This document shows positions 31,192 to 44,709 of a stretch of DNA of 64,000 nt, one piece after another; position 1 is the stretch's first letter; every line of letters begins with the position of its first letter. The notes beneath the pieces were generated by a model, which was given only the letters and a program-made list of their open reading frames with translations, was not told the origin of the DNA and made no database searches. A program made the translations under genes and the position numbers. Location of the stretch: the NCBI RefSeq assembly GCF_900105305.1, contig NZ_LT629765.1, positions 992,001-1,056,000 of the forward strand, given 5' to 3'. The DNA comes from Corynebacterium timonense. GTDB lineage: Bacteria > Actinomycetota > Actinomycetes > Mycobacteriales > Mycobacteriaceae.

Positions 31192-32457
31192 TTACGCGAC
31201 CTTGACGCCGGCGAAGTTCTTCTTGCCGCGACGCAGAACCAGCCATTCCCCGTGCAGCAGGTCGTCCGCGTCCGGGGTCCACTCCTCCGATTCAACGCGG
31301 ACATTGTTGGCGTAGACGCCGCCCTCCTTGATGGATCGACGCGCGGCCCCGCGAGAGTCGGCAAGGCCCGTCCCCACCAGATAATCCACAATCGTATCTT
31401 CCTGGCTCGCCTGGTAGACGGCCGTTTCCTTCACCGCAGATTCGAGCGTCGCGCGGTCGAGCGCGGCAAGCTCGGCGCGCCCAAAAAGCGCCTGGGACGC
31501 GAGTTCGACGGCCTCAGTCGCCTCTGCCCCGTGGACAAGTGTCGTCATTTCGCGCGCGAGGCGCTTCTGAGCCTCCCGCGCGTAGGGGCGTTCCTCGACC
31601 TCGACGGCAAGCTCGTCGAGCTCTTCTTTCGTGAGGAATGTGAACCAGCGCAGGAAGCGGATAACGTCGGCGTCTGCGGTGTTCACGAAGTACTGGTACC
31701 AGGTGTACGGGCTGGTCATCTCGGGATCGAGCCAGAGCGAGCCTCCGCCGGTGGACTTGCCAAACTTCTTGCCCTCGGAGTCCGTCACAAGCGGCACCGT
31801 CAGGGCGTGAACGTGCGCACCGTCCATGCGACGGTTCAGGTCAACGCCGGCGACGAGGTTGCCCCACTGATCGCCGCCGCCAACTTGCAGGACGCAGTCG
31901 TGGTTGCGGCGCAGCTGAACGAAGTCGTTCGCCTGCAGCAGCATGTAGGAGAACTCCGTGTAAGAAATGCCGTCGGATTCCAAGCGCCGCTTGACGGTTT
32001 CACGGCCGAGCATGGTGGCCAGCGAGAAGTGCTTTCCCACGTCACGCAGAAAGTCGATGACCGTCCAGTCCTTTATCCAATCGTTGTTGTTCACCAGCAG
32101 CGCGCCGTTGGGACCGTCAAAATCCACAAAGCGCTTGAGTTGGCCGGAGATCCGCTGTGCCCAGTCGGCGACGGTGTCAGAGGAGTTCATCGAACGCTCC
32201 CCCACGTCGCGTGGGTCGCCGATCATGCCCGTGGCCCCACCGGCGAGAACAATCGGCCGGTGACCCGCGAGCTGGAAGCGTCGCAGCATCAGAAGCGGCA
32301 CTAGGTGGCCAGCGTGCAGCGACGGCCCAGTCGGGTCAAACCCGCAGTAGAGCGAAATGGGCTCCGTGGTGGCTTGGCGCAGGTTGTCCAGGTCCGTGGA
32401 CTGGTTCACCAGCCCACGCCACTCGATGTCGTCGACAATGTTTACGGGTGCGGTCAT
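31192..32457 (-). CDS. tyrS: Tyrosyl-tRNA synthetase
   Basis: TyrRS charges tRNA-Tyr. The class I signature is seen as HAGH (in [14 protein letters not shown]) near residue 49, and the KMSKS loop as KFGKS near residue 237. The C-terminal S4-like domain for tRNA binding is present ([14 protein letters not shown]). Length 421 is normal. The gene reads toward the rRNA operon with about 130 bp between its stop and the rrn promoter. It follows a Trm112-like small gene. Confidence 0.96.
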   Translation of the reverse strand: MTAPVNIVDDIEWRGLVNQSTDLDNLRQATTEPISLYCGFDPTGPSLHAGHLVPLLMLRRFQLAGHRPIVLAGGATGMIGDPRDVGERSMNSSDTVADWAQRISGQLKRFVDFDGPNGALLVNNNDWIKDWTVIDFLRDVGKHFSLATMLGRETVKRRLESDGISYTEFSYMLLQANDFVQLRRNHDCVLQVGGGDQWGNLVAGVDLNRRMDGAHVHALTVPLVTDSEGKKFGKSTGGGSLWLDPEMTSPYTWYQYFVNTADADVIRFLRWFTFLTKEELDELAVEVEERPYAREAQKRLAREMTTLVHGAEATEAVELASQALFGRAELAALDRATLESAVKETAVYQASQEDTIVDYLVGTGLADSRGAARRSIKEGGVYANNVRVESEEWTPDADDLLHGEWLVLRRGKKNFAGVKVA

Positions 32458-32475
32458 GCTCTGTTCACGCTCTTT

Positions 32476-32649
32476 CTAGTTCGGGTGGGGCTGGGCTTCG
32501 CTGCTCAGCAGCACCGGGATGCCATCCTCGATGCGGTAGGCGATGCTGAGCCGCTCGTTGATGAGCAGCTGCGCGTCGTCGTCGTAGACCAGCGGACCCT
32601 TGTCCTGCGGACAGACGAGGATCTCCAGCAACGTCGGATCTAGGCTCAT
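32476..32649 (-). CDS. Small Trm112-like protein
   Basis: A 57-residue frame begins MSLDPTLLEILVCPQDKGPL and contains RLSIAYRIEDGIPVLL, the hallmark of the Trm112/UPF0434 (YcaR-like) family. Only one cysteine of the metal-binding set (C13) is present, as in many short bacterial members. These proteins are often activators of methyltransferases. ATG 32649 overlaps the preceding gene's stop (ATGA). Confidence 0.85.
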   Translation of the reverse strand: MSLDPTLLEILVCPQDKGPLVYDDDAQLLINERLSIAYRIEDGIPVLLSSEAQPHPN

Positions 32650-33311
32650 GACGGTCGATCGTACCCGCCGGGGTCGGGGGCATCATCGTTGGAGTAGGCG
32701 TCGTCCAACCCGGGCAGTTCACCGAGCTCAACACGCAGAAAGTTCGCCTGGGAGTCCATTGCGCGCAGGTTGTCTTCGACAATCCCGTTCTTGATGCGCT
32801 CGGCGGCCTGGGTCAGCGTGCTCAGCGAGTCGACGACAACGGCGACGGCGCGCTCCTCGCGGAAGTTCGGGGCGGCGAGGTAGGTCCCCACAACCTCTGG
32901 GTAGTAGATTTTCACGATGTTCCAGATGGTCTGCCTATGCTGCGGGGTGGGCTCCAGGTGCTCCCACTGGCCCAGAACGAAGCGGATGTTGTCCTCCAGT
33001 GCATAGGCCTGGTAGAGCACGTCGTCCACGGGTTCCGCCTGCCTGAGCTGGGCTGTGGTGCGCCGGTACGCGTCTTCGAGGAGTTGCGGTGTGGGCACAA
33101 GCGGCGCCGGGGGCAGCTCTTTCTGCTTCTGCGGAGGTGTGAGCGCGGCGCCGGCCCCGTAGGCGGCGACGGCGGCGATTGGCCACAAAAACCCGAGGCC
33201 GAAAGCGATGTGCAGCACAACGACGAGGATCGCGCACACCATACCGACCTGGTTTTTGCGCGAGCGGAGGAACTCCGAAAAACCGCCCCCGGACTGCTTA
33301 CTGGTAGCCAC
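32646..33311 (-). CDS. XpaC-like membrane-associated protein
   Basis: The 221-residue protein has a short polar N-terminus, two close hydrophobic segments (about residues 24-55) and a helical cytosolic domain ending NGIVEDNLRAMDSQANFLRVEL, which resembles the XpaC/5-bromo-4-chloroindolyl-phosphate hydrolysis family often found with TelA toxic-anion-resistance proteins. No enzymatic residues can be named. GTG 33311 is preferred because AAGGAG lies 4 nt upstream; it overlaps the end of the VWA gene by 14 nt. A longer frame to 33368 has no ribosome site. Confidence 0.6.
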   Translation of the reverse strand: MATSKQSGGGFSEFLRSRKNQVGMVCAILVVVLHIAFGLGFLWPIAAVAAYGAGAALTPPQKQKELPPAPLVPTPQLLEDAYRRTTAQLRQAEPVDDVLYQAYALEDNIRFVLGQWEHLEPTPQHRQTIWNIVKIYYPEVVGTYLAAPNFREERAVAVVVDSLSTLTQAAERIKNGIVEDNLRAMDSQANFLRVELGELPGLDDAYSNDDAPDPGGYDRPS

Positions 33312-34878
33312 GAATCTCCTTAAAGGCCGCCTCCAAGTCGCCGCCCAAGGCGTCGAACACCGCGCCACCGGTTAGCCCGGCAAGCTTCTCCATCTCTTTG
33401 CGGTTGGCCTCGCCGTACAGGATGACGAAGACGGGGATCCGTCGCTTCTCGGCGGGCAGGCGTTGGTAGGCGGCCTCGAATTGAGAATAGTTCGGGCCGA
33501 CATTCGCTTCGCCGTCGCTAAGCAGGACGATCGATGGGATGCCCTGGGAGGTGTCCGTCGCCTCGAGAGCGTCCAAAAGCGCCGAGTACATCGCGGTCGA
33601 TCCGATCGGCGTCTGGACGTGCAAATAGGCTTTGACCTCGGTGATCACCTTCGGGTTGTCGCGGTCGAACTCCACGGTGAACGGCTCGCGCGGTTCGTCG
33701 CTAAACGGCAGGAAGGTCACCGACTCGCGGTCGCGGAAAGAGACGTCGCCGATGAGGGTGGACGCGGAGCCGTCGACAAGCGACAGCATGATCGCGCGCA
33801 GTGACTCCATGCGCTCGCCCACCATCGAGCCCGAGGTATCGAGGACGAAGGTGGTAGTACCCGGCTGGCGGTACTCGTTGTTGTACGCGAGGAGCAGGTC
33901 GTCGACCACGCCCTGATTCGCAGGAAAGGGAAGCTCAATGACCTGCTGGGCTTCAATCTCCGCTGGGAGAGTGTCTACGGCTTCCACCGGGCGGCGGTAC
34001 GTCAGCGCGATGTCTTCTTGGTGCTCGATAAGCCAGTCCGCGAAGGCTTTGACTTTGTCGGCGGCGTCCGGGTGAGCGGGGTTCGCCAAGGTGGACAAGG
34101 GATAATCGGCGGTGATCACGCCGTCGGAAGGCACGATGACGGAGATCCGGTGGCCTTGGTCGCGCAGCTGGTGCAGCGTCGACTCGTAGTTGACAATCGC
34201 GTCCGCGCGGTCCGGCTCGCTGGCAAAAGCCTCCGCGAGCCAACCCGAGGAGCCCGAGACCAGCGACTGCGCGTGGAACAGCGCGGCCAGGGTCGGGCTA
34301 ACCCGCTCAAGATCGGCCGGTCCCACGGCTTGGCCGGTATCCGCGACGGCGGTGGCTACCGACACAAGTGCCGAAAAACCGGAGTTCGAGGCCGAGGGGT
34401 CCGTCATGCCGAAGGTGAACTTCCCCTCCTGCGCCGCCTGCGCGAAGTCCGCCCACGTCGGCTGCTGCGCGTCCCAGCCGAGCTCTTTCGCCGTCTCCTC
34501 CCACACCCCGAACGCGACGGGGCTGGAGGCGATCTTCGTCTCGTCCGCCAGCTTGTCCGACGCGCCGATGAGGTGCACGTAGCGGTTAGTGGCAAACCAG
34601 GTGGCGTCCACTTCCCCATCGAACTGCCCGCGGCTCAGCGCCTGCGAATTGTCCAGCGTGCCGCCGGGAAACTCGAGCGTTATGCCGAAGCCGAGGTCCT
34701 CGGCCGCTTGGTCGGCCAGGCCCGTCAGGTCGCTCAGCTCGGTAGCAGCGACGATGGTCAGTTCGCCCGAGTTTGGGGCCCCGGCGGGTCCGCCCGCACC
34801 GAGGTCTTCACCGAGGGAGCACCCGGTGAGCGCTACCACGCCCAACGCCGCCCCGAGAATCGTCCACAATCGTGTCAT
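33298..34878 (-). CDS. Lipoprotein with substrate-binding-like and von Willebrand A domains
   Basis: A 526-residue lipoprotein: lipobox ALTGC (Cys20), a periplasmic-binding-protein-like region from about residue 38 to 300 (LTIVAATELSDL, VNYESTLHQL, ADYPLSTLANP), then a VWA domain with an intact MIDAS motif DTSGS (347-351) and later LLSDGE. The combination of a solute-binding fold with a metal-ion-dependent adhesion site suggests surface ligand recognition or complex assembly; the ligand is unknown. The stop overlaps the XpaC-like gene and the start overlaps the upstream binding-protein-like gene (ATGA), so the three are co-translated. Confidence 0.8.
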   Translation of the reverse strand: MTRLWTILGAALGVVALTGCSLGEDLGAGGPAGAPNSGELTIVAATELSDLTGLADQAAEDLGFGITLEFPGGTLDNSQALSRGQFDGEVDATWFATNRYVHLIGASDKLADETKIASSPVAFGVWEETAKELGWDAQQPTWADFAQAAQEGKFTFGMTDPSASNSGFSALVSVATAVADTGQAVGPADLERVSPTLAALFHAQSLVSGSSGWLAEAFASEPDRADAIVNYESTLHQLRDQGHRISVIVPSDGVITADYPLSTLANPAHPDAADKVKAFADWLIEHQEDIALTYRRPVEAVDTLPAEIEAQQVIELPFPANQGVVDDLLLAYNNEYRQPGTTTFVLDTSGSMVGERMESLRAIMLSLVDGSASTLIGDVSFRDRESVTFLPFSDEPREPFTVEFDRDNPKVITEVKAYLHVQTPIGSTAMYSALLDALEATDTSQGIPSIVLLSDGEANVGPNYSQFEAAYQRLPAEKRRIPVFVILYGEANRKEMEKLAGLTGGAVFDALGGDLEAAFKEIRGYQ

Positions 34879-36086
34879 TGCTCTGTCTCCTCCTCGGCCG
34901 GCGGCGGGGCGATGACGCCGTAGCGCGTGCCAATGCCGTCGATAAGCTTTTCCAGCCGGTCGTAGTGGGGCGGGTCAACCGAGTTGATGTAGTCAGTGGG
35001 CGGCGCGAGGCCGCGGGCCTCCATCTCCTCGGCGAGCGAGCCCGCCGTCGCCGGCCGGAAGCCGTGGCGGGCCGCGAGCTTCTGCAGCTTTTCGTCATGG
35101 GTGAGCAGGCGGCCGATCTCCTTGCCCTCCTCTGTCACACCGACAATGCCGTGGTTTGCCAGCACCGTCGGGCTGAGCTGAAGCAGCACCATGTCGTTGC
35201 GGATCCGGGAATTCGGGCGCAGTTGCTCGCCGACGAACTGCGCCTCGTAGACCATCACCAGCGGGGCCGCGCCCATCCCCTGCGCGAGGTACTCGTCGAA
35301 GGGGCCGGAAGACGTCGACTCCGAGTACCCCTGGCCAGTGAAAAACGGCGAGATTTCGCCGATGAGGTAACCCGCGTCATCCGCCCGCGCGCTGTCGCGC
35401 TCCGCGAACTCCCACGCCAGCAGGGACAAGTACATCGCGGCGGAGTTCGAGGTGCGGATGTCCGTGCTGCGAATCTGCACGGAACGCGGCGAGGGAAACG
35501 CCTCACTCAAGTCGCGCCACCGCGCTCCCGAGCGGGCCAGGTCCACGTACGCCCCGACGTCGAGCACGTACGCGCCGCCCTCCTCGCGCACCACTCCCTC
35601 TTTGAGGAGGATGTCGGCGATGGTATGCCAGCTCGCCACGGCCATCGGGGAAAAGAAGGGGTACTCGACGCTCGCGCCGGCCACCTGCTCCAAGACCTTC
35701 TGGGAGGCGGGGGCGGAAGAGGGCGAGACGAAATCCTGGGCGGCCACGTCCACCCCGGTCGCAATCTTGCGCGAGCCAGCGGTTGAAACTGAGACCTCGT
35801 AACCCAGCTCGGCGAAGCGCTCGACCACCTCCGAGTCCTCGAAGAAGCCGCGCTTTTCGGAGCCGATGACCCCGTGCACCGAGGTGAGGCCCGCCCGCGC
35901 GCTCCCCCCGTTCTCTCGGCCGTCATTCGTTTCCGCACCCCCGCCGAGCACCACGGCCGCGATGACCACTCCAACGAGGACGACGCCGAGCACGATGGAT
36001 GCTCCCCGCCCTCGGCGCTTGGAGTTTGGCTTCGTACCCGGCGTCGCAATATTGTTATGCGAACCTGAGCTGCTGGGAACAGTCAT
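34875..36086 (-). CDS. Membrane-anchored substrate-binding-like protein
   Basis: The 403-residue protein has a basic cytosolic N-terminus (KRRGRG), one membrane helix (about residues 30-48) and a large extracytoplasmic domain that resembles type 2 solute-binding folds (VHGVIGSEKRGFFED, MVYEAQFVGEQL). It looks related to the first half of the next gene's product, so the pair may be ancient paralogues (inference). ATG 36086 is 13 nt after the argH stop. TAATAT at 36093-36098 lies 6 nt before the ATG, so a leaderless mRNA is possible. No transporter permease is encoded nearby. Confidence 0.65.
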   Translation of the reverse strand: MTVPSSSGSHNNIATPGTKPNSKRRGRGASIVLGVVLVGVVIAAVVLGGGAETNDGRENGGSARAGLTSVHGVIGSEKRGFFEDSEVVERFAELGYEVSVSTAGSRKIATGVDVAAQDFVSPSSAPASQKVLEQVAGASVEYPFFSPMAVASWHTIADILLKEGVVREEGGAYVLDVGAYVDLARSGARWRDLSEAFPSPRSVQIRSTDIRTSNSAAMYLSLLAWEFAERDSARADDAGYLIGEISPFFTGQGYSESTSSGPFDEYLAQGMGAAPLVMVYEAQFVGEQLRPNSRIRNDMVLLQLSPTVLANHGIVGVTEEGKEIGRLLTHDEKLQKLAARHGFRPATAGSLAEEMEARGLAPPTDYINSVDPPHYDRLEKLIDGIGTRYGVIAPPPAEEETEQ

Positions 36087-36092
36087 GCGCCC

Positions 36093-36098
36093 ATATTA
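36093..36098 (-). promoter_or_regulatory. Candidate leaderless promoter for the VWA cluster
   Basis: TAATAT on the minus strand ends 6 nt before ATG 36086 and lies within the argH stop region. The spacing suits a transcript starting at the ATG itself. No clear -35 was found; read-through from the arg operon is the alternative. Confidence 0.4.
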
Positions 36099-36099
36099 C

Positions 36100-37533
<1,434 letters not shown>

Positions 37534-38736
37534 TTACTTGCCCGCCTCCCGGTCGCGCTTGTTGGCGATCTGCGAGGACAAGCCGTGGAGGCGCACGAAG
37601 CCCTTGGCTAGAGTCTGGTCGAAGGTGTCGCCGGTGTCGTAGGTGGCCAGGTTGAAATCGTAGAGCGAGTGGTTCGAACGTCGGCCGTTGACGGTCGCGC
37701 GGCCGCCGTGGAGGACCATGCGGATGTCGCCGGTGACGTGTTCCTGGGTCGAATCGATGAAAGCGTCGAGCGAGCGCTTCAGCGGACCGAACCAGAGGCC
37801 GTCGTAGACCTCCTCGGACCAGCGGGCCTCGATGAGGCGCTTGTAGCGGGCGAGCTCGCGCTCGACGGTGACGTCCTCGAGGGCCTTGTGCGCGGTGATG
37901 AGCGTCAGGGCGCCGGGCGCCTCATAGACCTCGCGGGACTTGATGCCCACGAGGCGGTCCTCGACCATGTCGAGGCGGCCGATGCCCTGAGCACCCGCGC
38001 GGCGGTTCAGCTCCTCGATGGCCTCGAGGACGCTGACCTGACGGCCGTCGATGGCGACGGGGACGCCGGACTCGAAGGAAATGATGACCTCGTCGGGGGC
38101 GTTACCCAGGGCCGGGTCCTCCGTGTAGGAGTACAGGTCCTTTGTGGGCGGGTTCCACAGATCTTCCAGGAAGCCGGTCTCCACGGCGCGGCCCCACACG
38201 TTCTGGTCGATGGAGAACGGGGACGCCGCGGACTGTTCGATCGGCAGGTCCTTGCCCTCGGCGTAGGCGATGGCCTTGTCGCGCGTCCACGCAAAATCGC
38301 GCGCCGGGGCGACGATCTCCAGATCCGGGTCCTGGTTGAGGAAGCCGACCTCGAAGCGGACCTGGTCGTTGCCCTTCCCGGTGCAGCCGTGGGCGACGTG
38401 GGTGCCGCCGTGCTCCTGGGCAGCCTTGACCAGGTGCTTAACAATCAGCGGGCGCGAGATCGCCGAGACGAGCGGGTACTCACCCTGGTAAAGGGCGTTG
38501 GCCTTAATCGCCGGCACGCAGTACTGCTCCGCGAACTCGTCCTTCGCGTCGATGACGATGGACTCGACGGCACCGCAGCCGAGGGCGCGCTGGCGCACGG
38601 ATTCCATGTCCTCACCACCCTGGCCGAGGTCAAGAGCGACGGCGACGACGTCGCCCTCGATCATCTCGCCGAGGTACGGGATGGCCACGGAGGTGTCGAG
38701 GCCGCCGGAATACGCGAGGACTACGCGGTTGGTCAT
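37534..38736 (-). CDS. argG: Argininosuccinate synthase
   Basis: ArgG joins citrulline and aspartate using ATP. The PP-loop AYSGGLDTS begins the protein and [14 protein letters not shown] follows at about residue 115. The frame opens upstream, but ATG 38736 has AAGGAG 8 nt before it and gives the standard 400 residues. The codon for Met at 38736 directly precedes the conserved [11 protein letters not shown]. Confidence 0.97.
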   Translation of the reverse strand: MTNRVVLAYSGGLDTSVAIPYLGEMIEGDVVAVALDLGQGGEDMESVRQRALGCGAVESIVIDAKDEFAEQYCVPAIKANALYQGEYPLVSAISRPLIVKHLVKAAQEHGGTHVAHGCTGKGNDQVRFEVGFLNQDPDLEIVAPARDFAWTRDKAIAYAEGKDLPIEQSAASPFSIDQNVWGRAVETGFLEDLWNPPTKDLYSYTEDPALGNAPDEVIISFESGVPVAIDGRQVSVLEAIEELNRRAGAQGIGRLDMVEDRLVGIKSREVYEAPGALTLITAHKALEDVTVERELARYKRLIEARWSEEVYDGLWFGPLKRSLDAFIDSTQEHVTGDIRMVLHGGRATVNGRRSNHSLYDFNLATYDTGDTFDQTLAKGFVRLHGLSSQIANKRDREAGK

Positions 38737-38809
38737 AAAAAATCTCCTTGTCAATGAGTCAATGAGGTGTTCAGTTAGTTGGTCAGGGCACTCAGAATGG
38801 GCCACGGCT

Positions 38810-40257
<1,448 letters not shown>

Positions 40258-40269
40258 TTAGCTGTCCGG

Positions 40270-41478
40270 TTAGTTGGCGGCCGCCGCGTGGCCAAGGGCG
40301 TCGCCCAGTGCCTGCGCGATACGGCGAGTCGCCTCCGCGATGTCTTCGTCGGTGATCACCAGGGGCGGGGTGAGACGGAGCACGTGGTCCGCCGGTGCGT
40401 TGAGGATCACGCCGTGTGTGAGCCCGGCCGCAACGGCCTGCTTGGCCACCGGCGCATCCAGCACGACACCGAGCATGAGCCCGCGCCCTCGCACGCTCTT
40501 TACGCCGCGGAGCTCCCCGAGCTCGCGGGCGAGCTCCCCGCCCTTGCGCGCTACCTCGGCGAGAAAGGCGTCGTCGACAACATCGAGGACCGCGTTGGCG
40601 GCGGCGCACACGACGGGGTTGCCGCCGAAGGTGGTGCCGTGCGAGCCGGGGCCGAACAGCTGGGCTGCGGCGCCCCGGGCGATGACGGCGCCGATGGGCA
40701 GCCCTGCGCCGAGCCCCTTTGCCATCGTGACCACGTCGGGGGCGACGCCGTCGTGCTCGTGGGCGAAAAACCTTCCGGTGCGCCCCACGCCGGTCTGCAC
40801 CTCGTCGACGACCATGAGGATGCCGTGCTCGTCGCACAGATCGCGCACCGCACGCAGGAAGCCTTCCGGGGCGGGCACTACCCCGGTCTCGCCTTGGATG
40901 GGTTCGAGGAAGATCGCCGCGACGGAGGACGGATCCATCTCCACGAGGGCGCGCAGGTAGTCGGCGTCACCGTAGGGGTAGAACTCCACGCCCGGGGTGA
41001 GCGGCTCGAAGACGGCGCGCTTGGCGGGCTGCCCCGTCAGCGCCAGCGAGCCCAGGGTGCGGCCGTGGAAACCGTGGTGGGCGGCCAGGACGCGGCGCCG
41101 GCCGGTCAGCCGGGCCAGCTTGAAGGCGGCCTCGTTCGCCTCGGCGCCGGAGTTGCAGAAGAAGGCGCGGGCGGTGGCGTCGCCAAGCTTCGCTTTCAGC
41201 CGCCCCGCCAAGCGCACGACGGGCTGGGAGGCAAAGAGGTTCGACACGTGGCCGAGCTGCGCGACTTGGCTGCTGACCGCCTCCACGACGGCGGGGTGGC
41301 CGTGGCCGAGCGCGTTAACGGCGATGCCCGCGAGCAGGTCGATATATTCCGCACCCTCGGCGTCCTTCACGCGGGCACCGCGGCCCGAGACAAGCTCGAG
41401 GGGCGGGGCGCCGTAGGTGTTCATGAGCACGTCGTCCCACTGCCTCGGGGCCGAGCGCTGGAGCGTCGAGTCGGTCAT
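40270..41478 (-). CDS. argD: Acetylornithine aminotransferase
   Basis: A class III PLP aminotransferase that converts N-acetylglutamate semialdehyde to N-acetylornithine. [15 protein letters not shown] and [11 protein letters not shown] are family signatures, and the PLP lysine lies in [14 protein letters not shown]. Length 402 is normal. ATG 41478 overlaps the argB stop. Confidence 0.96.
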   Translation of the reverse strand: MTDSTLQRSAPRQWDDVLMNTYGAPPLELVSGRGARVKDAEGAEYIDLLAGIAVNALGHGHPAVVEAVSSQVAQLGHVSNLFASQPVVRLAGRLKAKLGDATARAFFCNSGAEANEAAFKLARLTGRRRVLAAHHGFHGRTLGSLALTGQPAKRAVFEPLTPGVEFYPYGDADYLRALVEMDPSSVAAIFLEPIQGETGVVPAPEGFLRAVRDLCDEHGILMVVDEVQTGVGRTGRFFAHEHDGVAPDVVTMAKGLGAGLPIGAVIARGAAAQLFGPGSHGTTFGGNPVVCAAANAVLDVVDDAFLAEVARKGGELARELGELRGVKSVRGRGLMLGVVLDAPVAKQAVAAGLTHGVILNAPADHVLRLTPPLVITDEDIAEATRRIAQALGDALGHAAAAN

Positions 41479-42422
41479 GCGCGATCATCCTTCCGGAAGA
41501 CGGTTCCCTCGGGGTAGTTGGCGGCATCGAAGGCGTCGGGAAGCACCATGGTGCCGATGCCCCCCATGGTGAGCAGCTCGAGCAGGACCGCGTGGGCGAG
41601 GCGCCCGTCGATGACGTGAGCGGCGCGCACCCCGCCGTGCACCGCGGTCAGGCACGCCTGCATCTTCGGGATCATGCCCGAGTCGAGCGCGGGCATCATC
41701 TTCTCAAGGTCGCCGACCTCGACGCGCGAGAGCAGCGAATCCTTGTTCGGCCAATCCGTGTAGAGGCCTTCCACGTTGGTGAGCACGACGAGGCGCTCCG
41801 CACCGATCGCCGCGGCGAGTGCCCCTGCGGCCTCGTCCGCGTTGATGTTGTAGACGTTGCCGTCCTCGCCCGGGGCGATGCCGGAGACCACGGGGATGCG
41901 GCCGGCCTCGATGATGTCCATGACGGCGGAGGGGTTGACGTCGACAATCGTGCCCACCAGTCCGATGTCGAGGTCCTCCCCGTTGACCCGGACGTGGCGG
42001 CGTTGCGCGCGGAACAGGCCGGCGTCTTCTCCCGAGGTGCCGACGGCGTACGGCCCATGGGAGTTAATCCGGCCGAGCAGGTCGCGGCCGACCTGCCCGA
42101 AGAGCACCATGCGCACCACGTCGAGGATCTCGGGCGTGGTCACACGGTAGCCTTTGACGAACTCGCCTTGGTCGAGGCCGAGCCGGCGCAGCATGGCAGA
42201 GATCTGCGGCCCGCCGCCGTGCACGACGACGGGTTTCGCTCCTACCGTGCGCAAAAAGACCATGTCCGCGGCGAAGGCGGCCTTGAGCTCCTCGTCGATC
42301 ATGGCGTTCCCGCCGTACTTCACCACCACGATCTTGTCGCGGAAGTGCTGCAGCCACGGTAGGGCTTCGGCGAGGACGTACGCGCGTGTCTCGTTGTTGA
42401 GTGTCACTAGGTGCTCGTTCAT
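41475..42422 (-). CDS. argB: Acetylglutamate kinase
   Basis: ArgB phosphorylates N-acetylglutamate, the committed and usually arginine-inhibited step. KYGGNAM near residue 36 and VHGGGPQIS are the amino-acid-kinase motifs; [12 protein letters not shown] lies in the C-terminal half. Length 315. AGGAGGGG precedes ATG 42422 by about 5 nt. An N-terminal helix of about 20 residues, typical of arginine-sensitive forms, is present. Confidence 0.97.
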   Translation of the reverse strand: MNEHLVTLNNETRAYVLAEALPWLQHFRDKIVVVKYGGNAMIDEELKAAFAADMVFLRTVGAKPVVVHGGGPQISAMLRRLGLDQGEFVKGYRVTTPEILDVVRMVLFGQVGRDLLGRINSHGPYAVGTSGEDAGLFRAQRRHVRVNGEDLDIGLVGTIVDVNPSAVMDIIEAGRIPVVSGIAPGEDGNVYNINADEAAGALAAAIGAERLVVLTNVEGLYTDWPNKDSLLSRVEVGDLEKMMPALDSGMIPKMQACLTAVHGGVRAAHVIDGRLAHAVLLELLTMGGIGTMVLPDAFDAANYPEGTVFRKDDRA

Positions 42423-42431
42423 ACTCCCCTC

Positions 42432-43589
42432 CTAGGTGCTGTAGGCCGAGTTGATCTCCACGTACGCGTGCGACAGGTCCGTGGTACGCACCGTCGCACG
42501 CCCTCGTCCCCCGGTGCCGAGATCCACGCGGACCTGGATATCCGCCCCAGATAGATCCACCTCGCGCGCGCCGGGCGCTCCCGTGGACGCCACGCACACC
42601 GGCTGCCCGTTGAAGCTGACCGAAATATTGTCGGGGTCCATCGTCGCCGGCGCCATCCCCACCGCGGCGAGCACGCGACCCCAGTTCGGGTCGGAGCCAA
42701 ACATCGCGCACTTGAACAGGGTGTCGCGCCCAATCGTGCGCGCCGCCTCGCGCGCCTCGTCGTCGGAGTCGGCGCCCTCGACGGTGATGCTCACCCGCTT
42801 GGTCACACCTTCAGCGTCGGCCTGCATCTGCACCGCGAGCGACTCGCAGACCTGCAGGATCGCAGCGTCGAGCTCCTCCTGATCAGGGGCGATCCCGCTC
42901 GCCCCGCTGGCAAGGGCGATGACCGTGTCGTTCGTCGACGTCGTGCCGTCGATGTCGAGGACGTCGAAGGTGGCGGCCGTCGCGCGTCGCAGCGCGAGGC
43001 CGAGGGCATCGCTGCTTATCGACGCATCAGTGGTCACGCACACCAACATCGTCGCCAGGGAGGGGGCCATCATCCCGACGCCCTTGCCCATTGCGCCGAC
43101 GGACCAGCCGTCGCCCTCGACGTGTGCCTCCTTGGCCACCGTGTCTGTGGTCATGATCGCGCGGGCCGCCGCTGCCCCGCCGGCGGCGTCGAGCCCGCCA
43201 ACCAGAGCGGCAACGCCGGCGCGGACCTTATCCATCGGCAGCGGGTCGCCGATCAGCCCAGTCGAGCACACCGCGACCCCACCCGGTTCCATGCCGAGCG
43301 CCTGCGCAACGAGCTGCTGCGTCTCGGCGGCGTCGGCGTCGCCCTGGGAGCCGTTGAGCGCATTCGCGTTGCCGGAGTTGTACACCACGGCCGTCAGCGT
43401 GCCGTCCGCGATGGCGCGGCGGGTCACCTTCACCGGGGAGGCGACGATGCGGTTGCGGGTGAACACGGCCGCCGCCGCACGTTCGGGCCCCTCGTTGACC
43501 ACCAGGGCCATGTCGGGGTTGCCCGAGGGTTTAATCCCCGCCGTCGTCGCCGCGGCCCTAAAGCCCCGCGGCGTGGTTATTCCCGTCAT
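42432..43589 (-). CDS. argJ: Bifunctional glutamate N-acetyltransferase / ornithine acetyltransferase
   Basis: ArgJ recycles the acetyl group from acetylornithine to glutamate. The autocleavage site is at the TLVC-type motif, here [11 protein letters not shown] with the Thr after it about residue 185, splitting the protein into two chains. AAGGAG is 7 nt before ATG 43589. Length 385. No separate argA or argE is seen, consistent with a cyclic pathway. Confidence 0.96.
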   Translation of the reverse strand: MTGITTPRGFRAAATTAGIKPSGNPDMALVVNEGPERAAAAVFTRNRIVASPVKVTRRAIADGTLTAVVYNSGNANALNGSQGDADAAETQQLVAQALGMEPGGVAVCSTGLIGDPLPMDKVRAGVAALVGGLDAAGGAAAARAIMTTDTVAKEAHVEGDGWSVGAMGKGVGMMAPSLATMLVCVTTDASISSDALGLALRRATAATFDVLDIDGTTSTNDTVIALASGASGIAPDQEELDAAILQVCESLAVQMQADAEGVTKRVSITVEGADSDDEAREAARTIGRDTLFKCAMFGSDPNWGRVLAAVGMAPATMDPDNISVSFNGQPVCVASTGAPGAREVDLSGADIQVRVDLGTGGRGRATVRTTDLSHAYVEINSAYST

Positions 43590-43619
43590 GGGGGGAACTC
43601 CTTCGCTCGTTGTGTGTGT

Positions 43620-44663
43620 TTAGGGCGCCACTCCCGCGGTGGGCAGACCCGAGGTCTCCTCCCAGCCGAGGGCGATGTTCATGCACTGCACGGCCGCACC
43701 CGCGGTGCCCTTGGTGAGGTTGTCGATGACCGCGGTGGCGAGGAGCTTGCCGGCGAGCTCGTCCGCCTCGACCTGGACGTGGCACATGTTCGTGCCTACG
43801 ACGTTCTGGGTCTGCGGCTGTAGCCCGCCAGGCATGACCCACACGAAGGGTTCGTCCGCATAGTACGAGGCGTAGGCCTCGTGGGCCGTCTCCGTGGTCA
43901 CCCCGGGGGTCAGCGGCGCGGTGATCGTGGTGAGAATGCCGCGCGAGAGCGGGGCGAGCACCGGTGTGAAGCTCACGCTCACGGGCGTGTCGGTGGCCTC
44001 GCGGAGGTTCTGCACGATCTCGGGGTTGTGGCGGTGGCGTCCCGCCGTGTTGTAGGCCTTGATCGATCCCATGGTTTCTGCGCCCAGCAGGGAGACGTTG
44101 GCCTTCTTTCCCGCCCCCGAGACGCCGGTGACGGACACGACGCTCAGGTCGGGGGTGACCAGGCCAGCGCTGACCGCAGGCAGGGCGGCGAGCGTGGCTC
44201 CCGTTGGGAAGCAGCCCGGGATGGCCACGCGGCGCGACGCCGCGATCTGTTCCCGGTGCCCCGGCATCTCCGGGATGCCGTAGGGCCACGAGCCCGCATG
44301 ATCCTGACCGTAGTAGCGGCGCCAGTCCTCGGCGTCGCGCAACCGGAAATCCGCGGCGCAGTCGATCACCAGGGTGGAATCCGGCAGCGCGCGGACGATC
44401 TCCGCGGAGTACCCGTGCGGGAGACCGAGGAAGACGACGTCGTGGCCGGCAAGGATGTCCGGGCGCGTCTCCCTGATGACCCGGTCGGCCAAAGCGGGGA
44501 GGTGCGGCATCAGCGCCGCCACGGACTGCCCGGCGTTGCTGTTGCCGGTCAGCGCCCCGATTTCGATCTCGCCCGAGGCGTACTTCGGGTGGCCAAGCAG
44601 GAGCCGAAGGATTTCCCCTCCGGCGTACCCGGTGGCCCCTGCCACTGCTATCGTGAGTGCCAT
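43620..44663 (-). CDS. argC: N-acetyl-gamma-glutamyl-phosphate reductase
   Basis: ArgC reduces acetylglutamyl phosphate with NADPH. The Rossmann start GATGYAGGE is at residues 8-16 and the active-site Cys is in [12 protein letters not shown] 44663 was chosen because it immediately precedes ALTIAVAG; a GTG/ATG 18 bases upstream is less usual. It is the first gene of the arg operon, with a candidate operator just upstream. Confidence 0.95.
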   Translation of the reverse strand: MALTIAVAGATGYAGGEILRLLLGHPKYASGEIEIGALTGNSNAGQSVAALMPHLPALADRVIRETRPDILAGHDVVFLGLPHGYSAEIVRALPDSTLVIDCAADFRLRDAEDWRRYYGQDHAGSWPYGIPEMPGHREQIAASRRVAIPGCFPTGATLAALPAVSAGLVTPDLSVVSVTGVSGAGKKANVSLLGAETMGSIKAYNTAGRHRHNPEIVQNLREATDTPVSVSFTPVLAPLSRGILTTITAPLTPGVTTETAHEAYASYYADEPFVWVMPGGLQPQTQNVVGTNMCHVQVEADELAGKLLATAVIDNLTKGTAGAAVQCMNIALGWEETSGLPTAGVAP

Positions 44664-44673
44664 ACAGCACACC

Positions 44674-44709
44674 GTACGCAATTATGCGCACGGGCGCAAT
44701 TTATGCACG
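44674..44709 (-). promoter_or_regulatory. argC: Candidate ArgR operator and -10 before argC
   Basis: Two AT-rich boxes of the form GCAATT(T)ATGC lie at 44679-44688 and 44695-44705, in the only AT-rich patch between pheT and argC; ARG boxes in bacteria are AT-rich near-palindromes of this kind. CATAAT on the minus strand (44681-44686) could be the -10. The second box overlaps the pheT stop codon. Binding is inferred. Confidence 0.5.
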
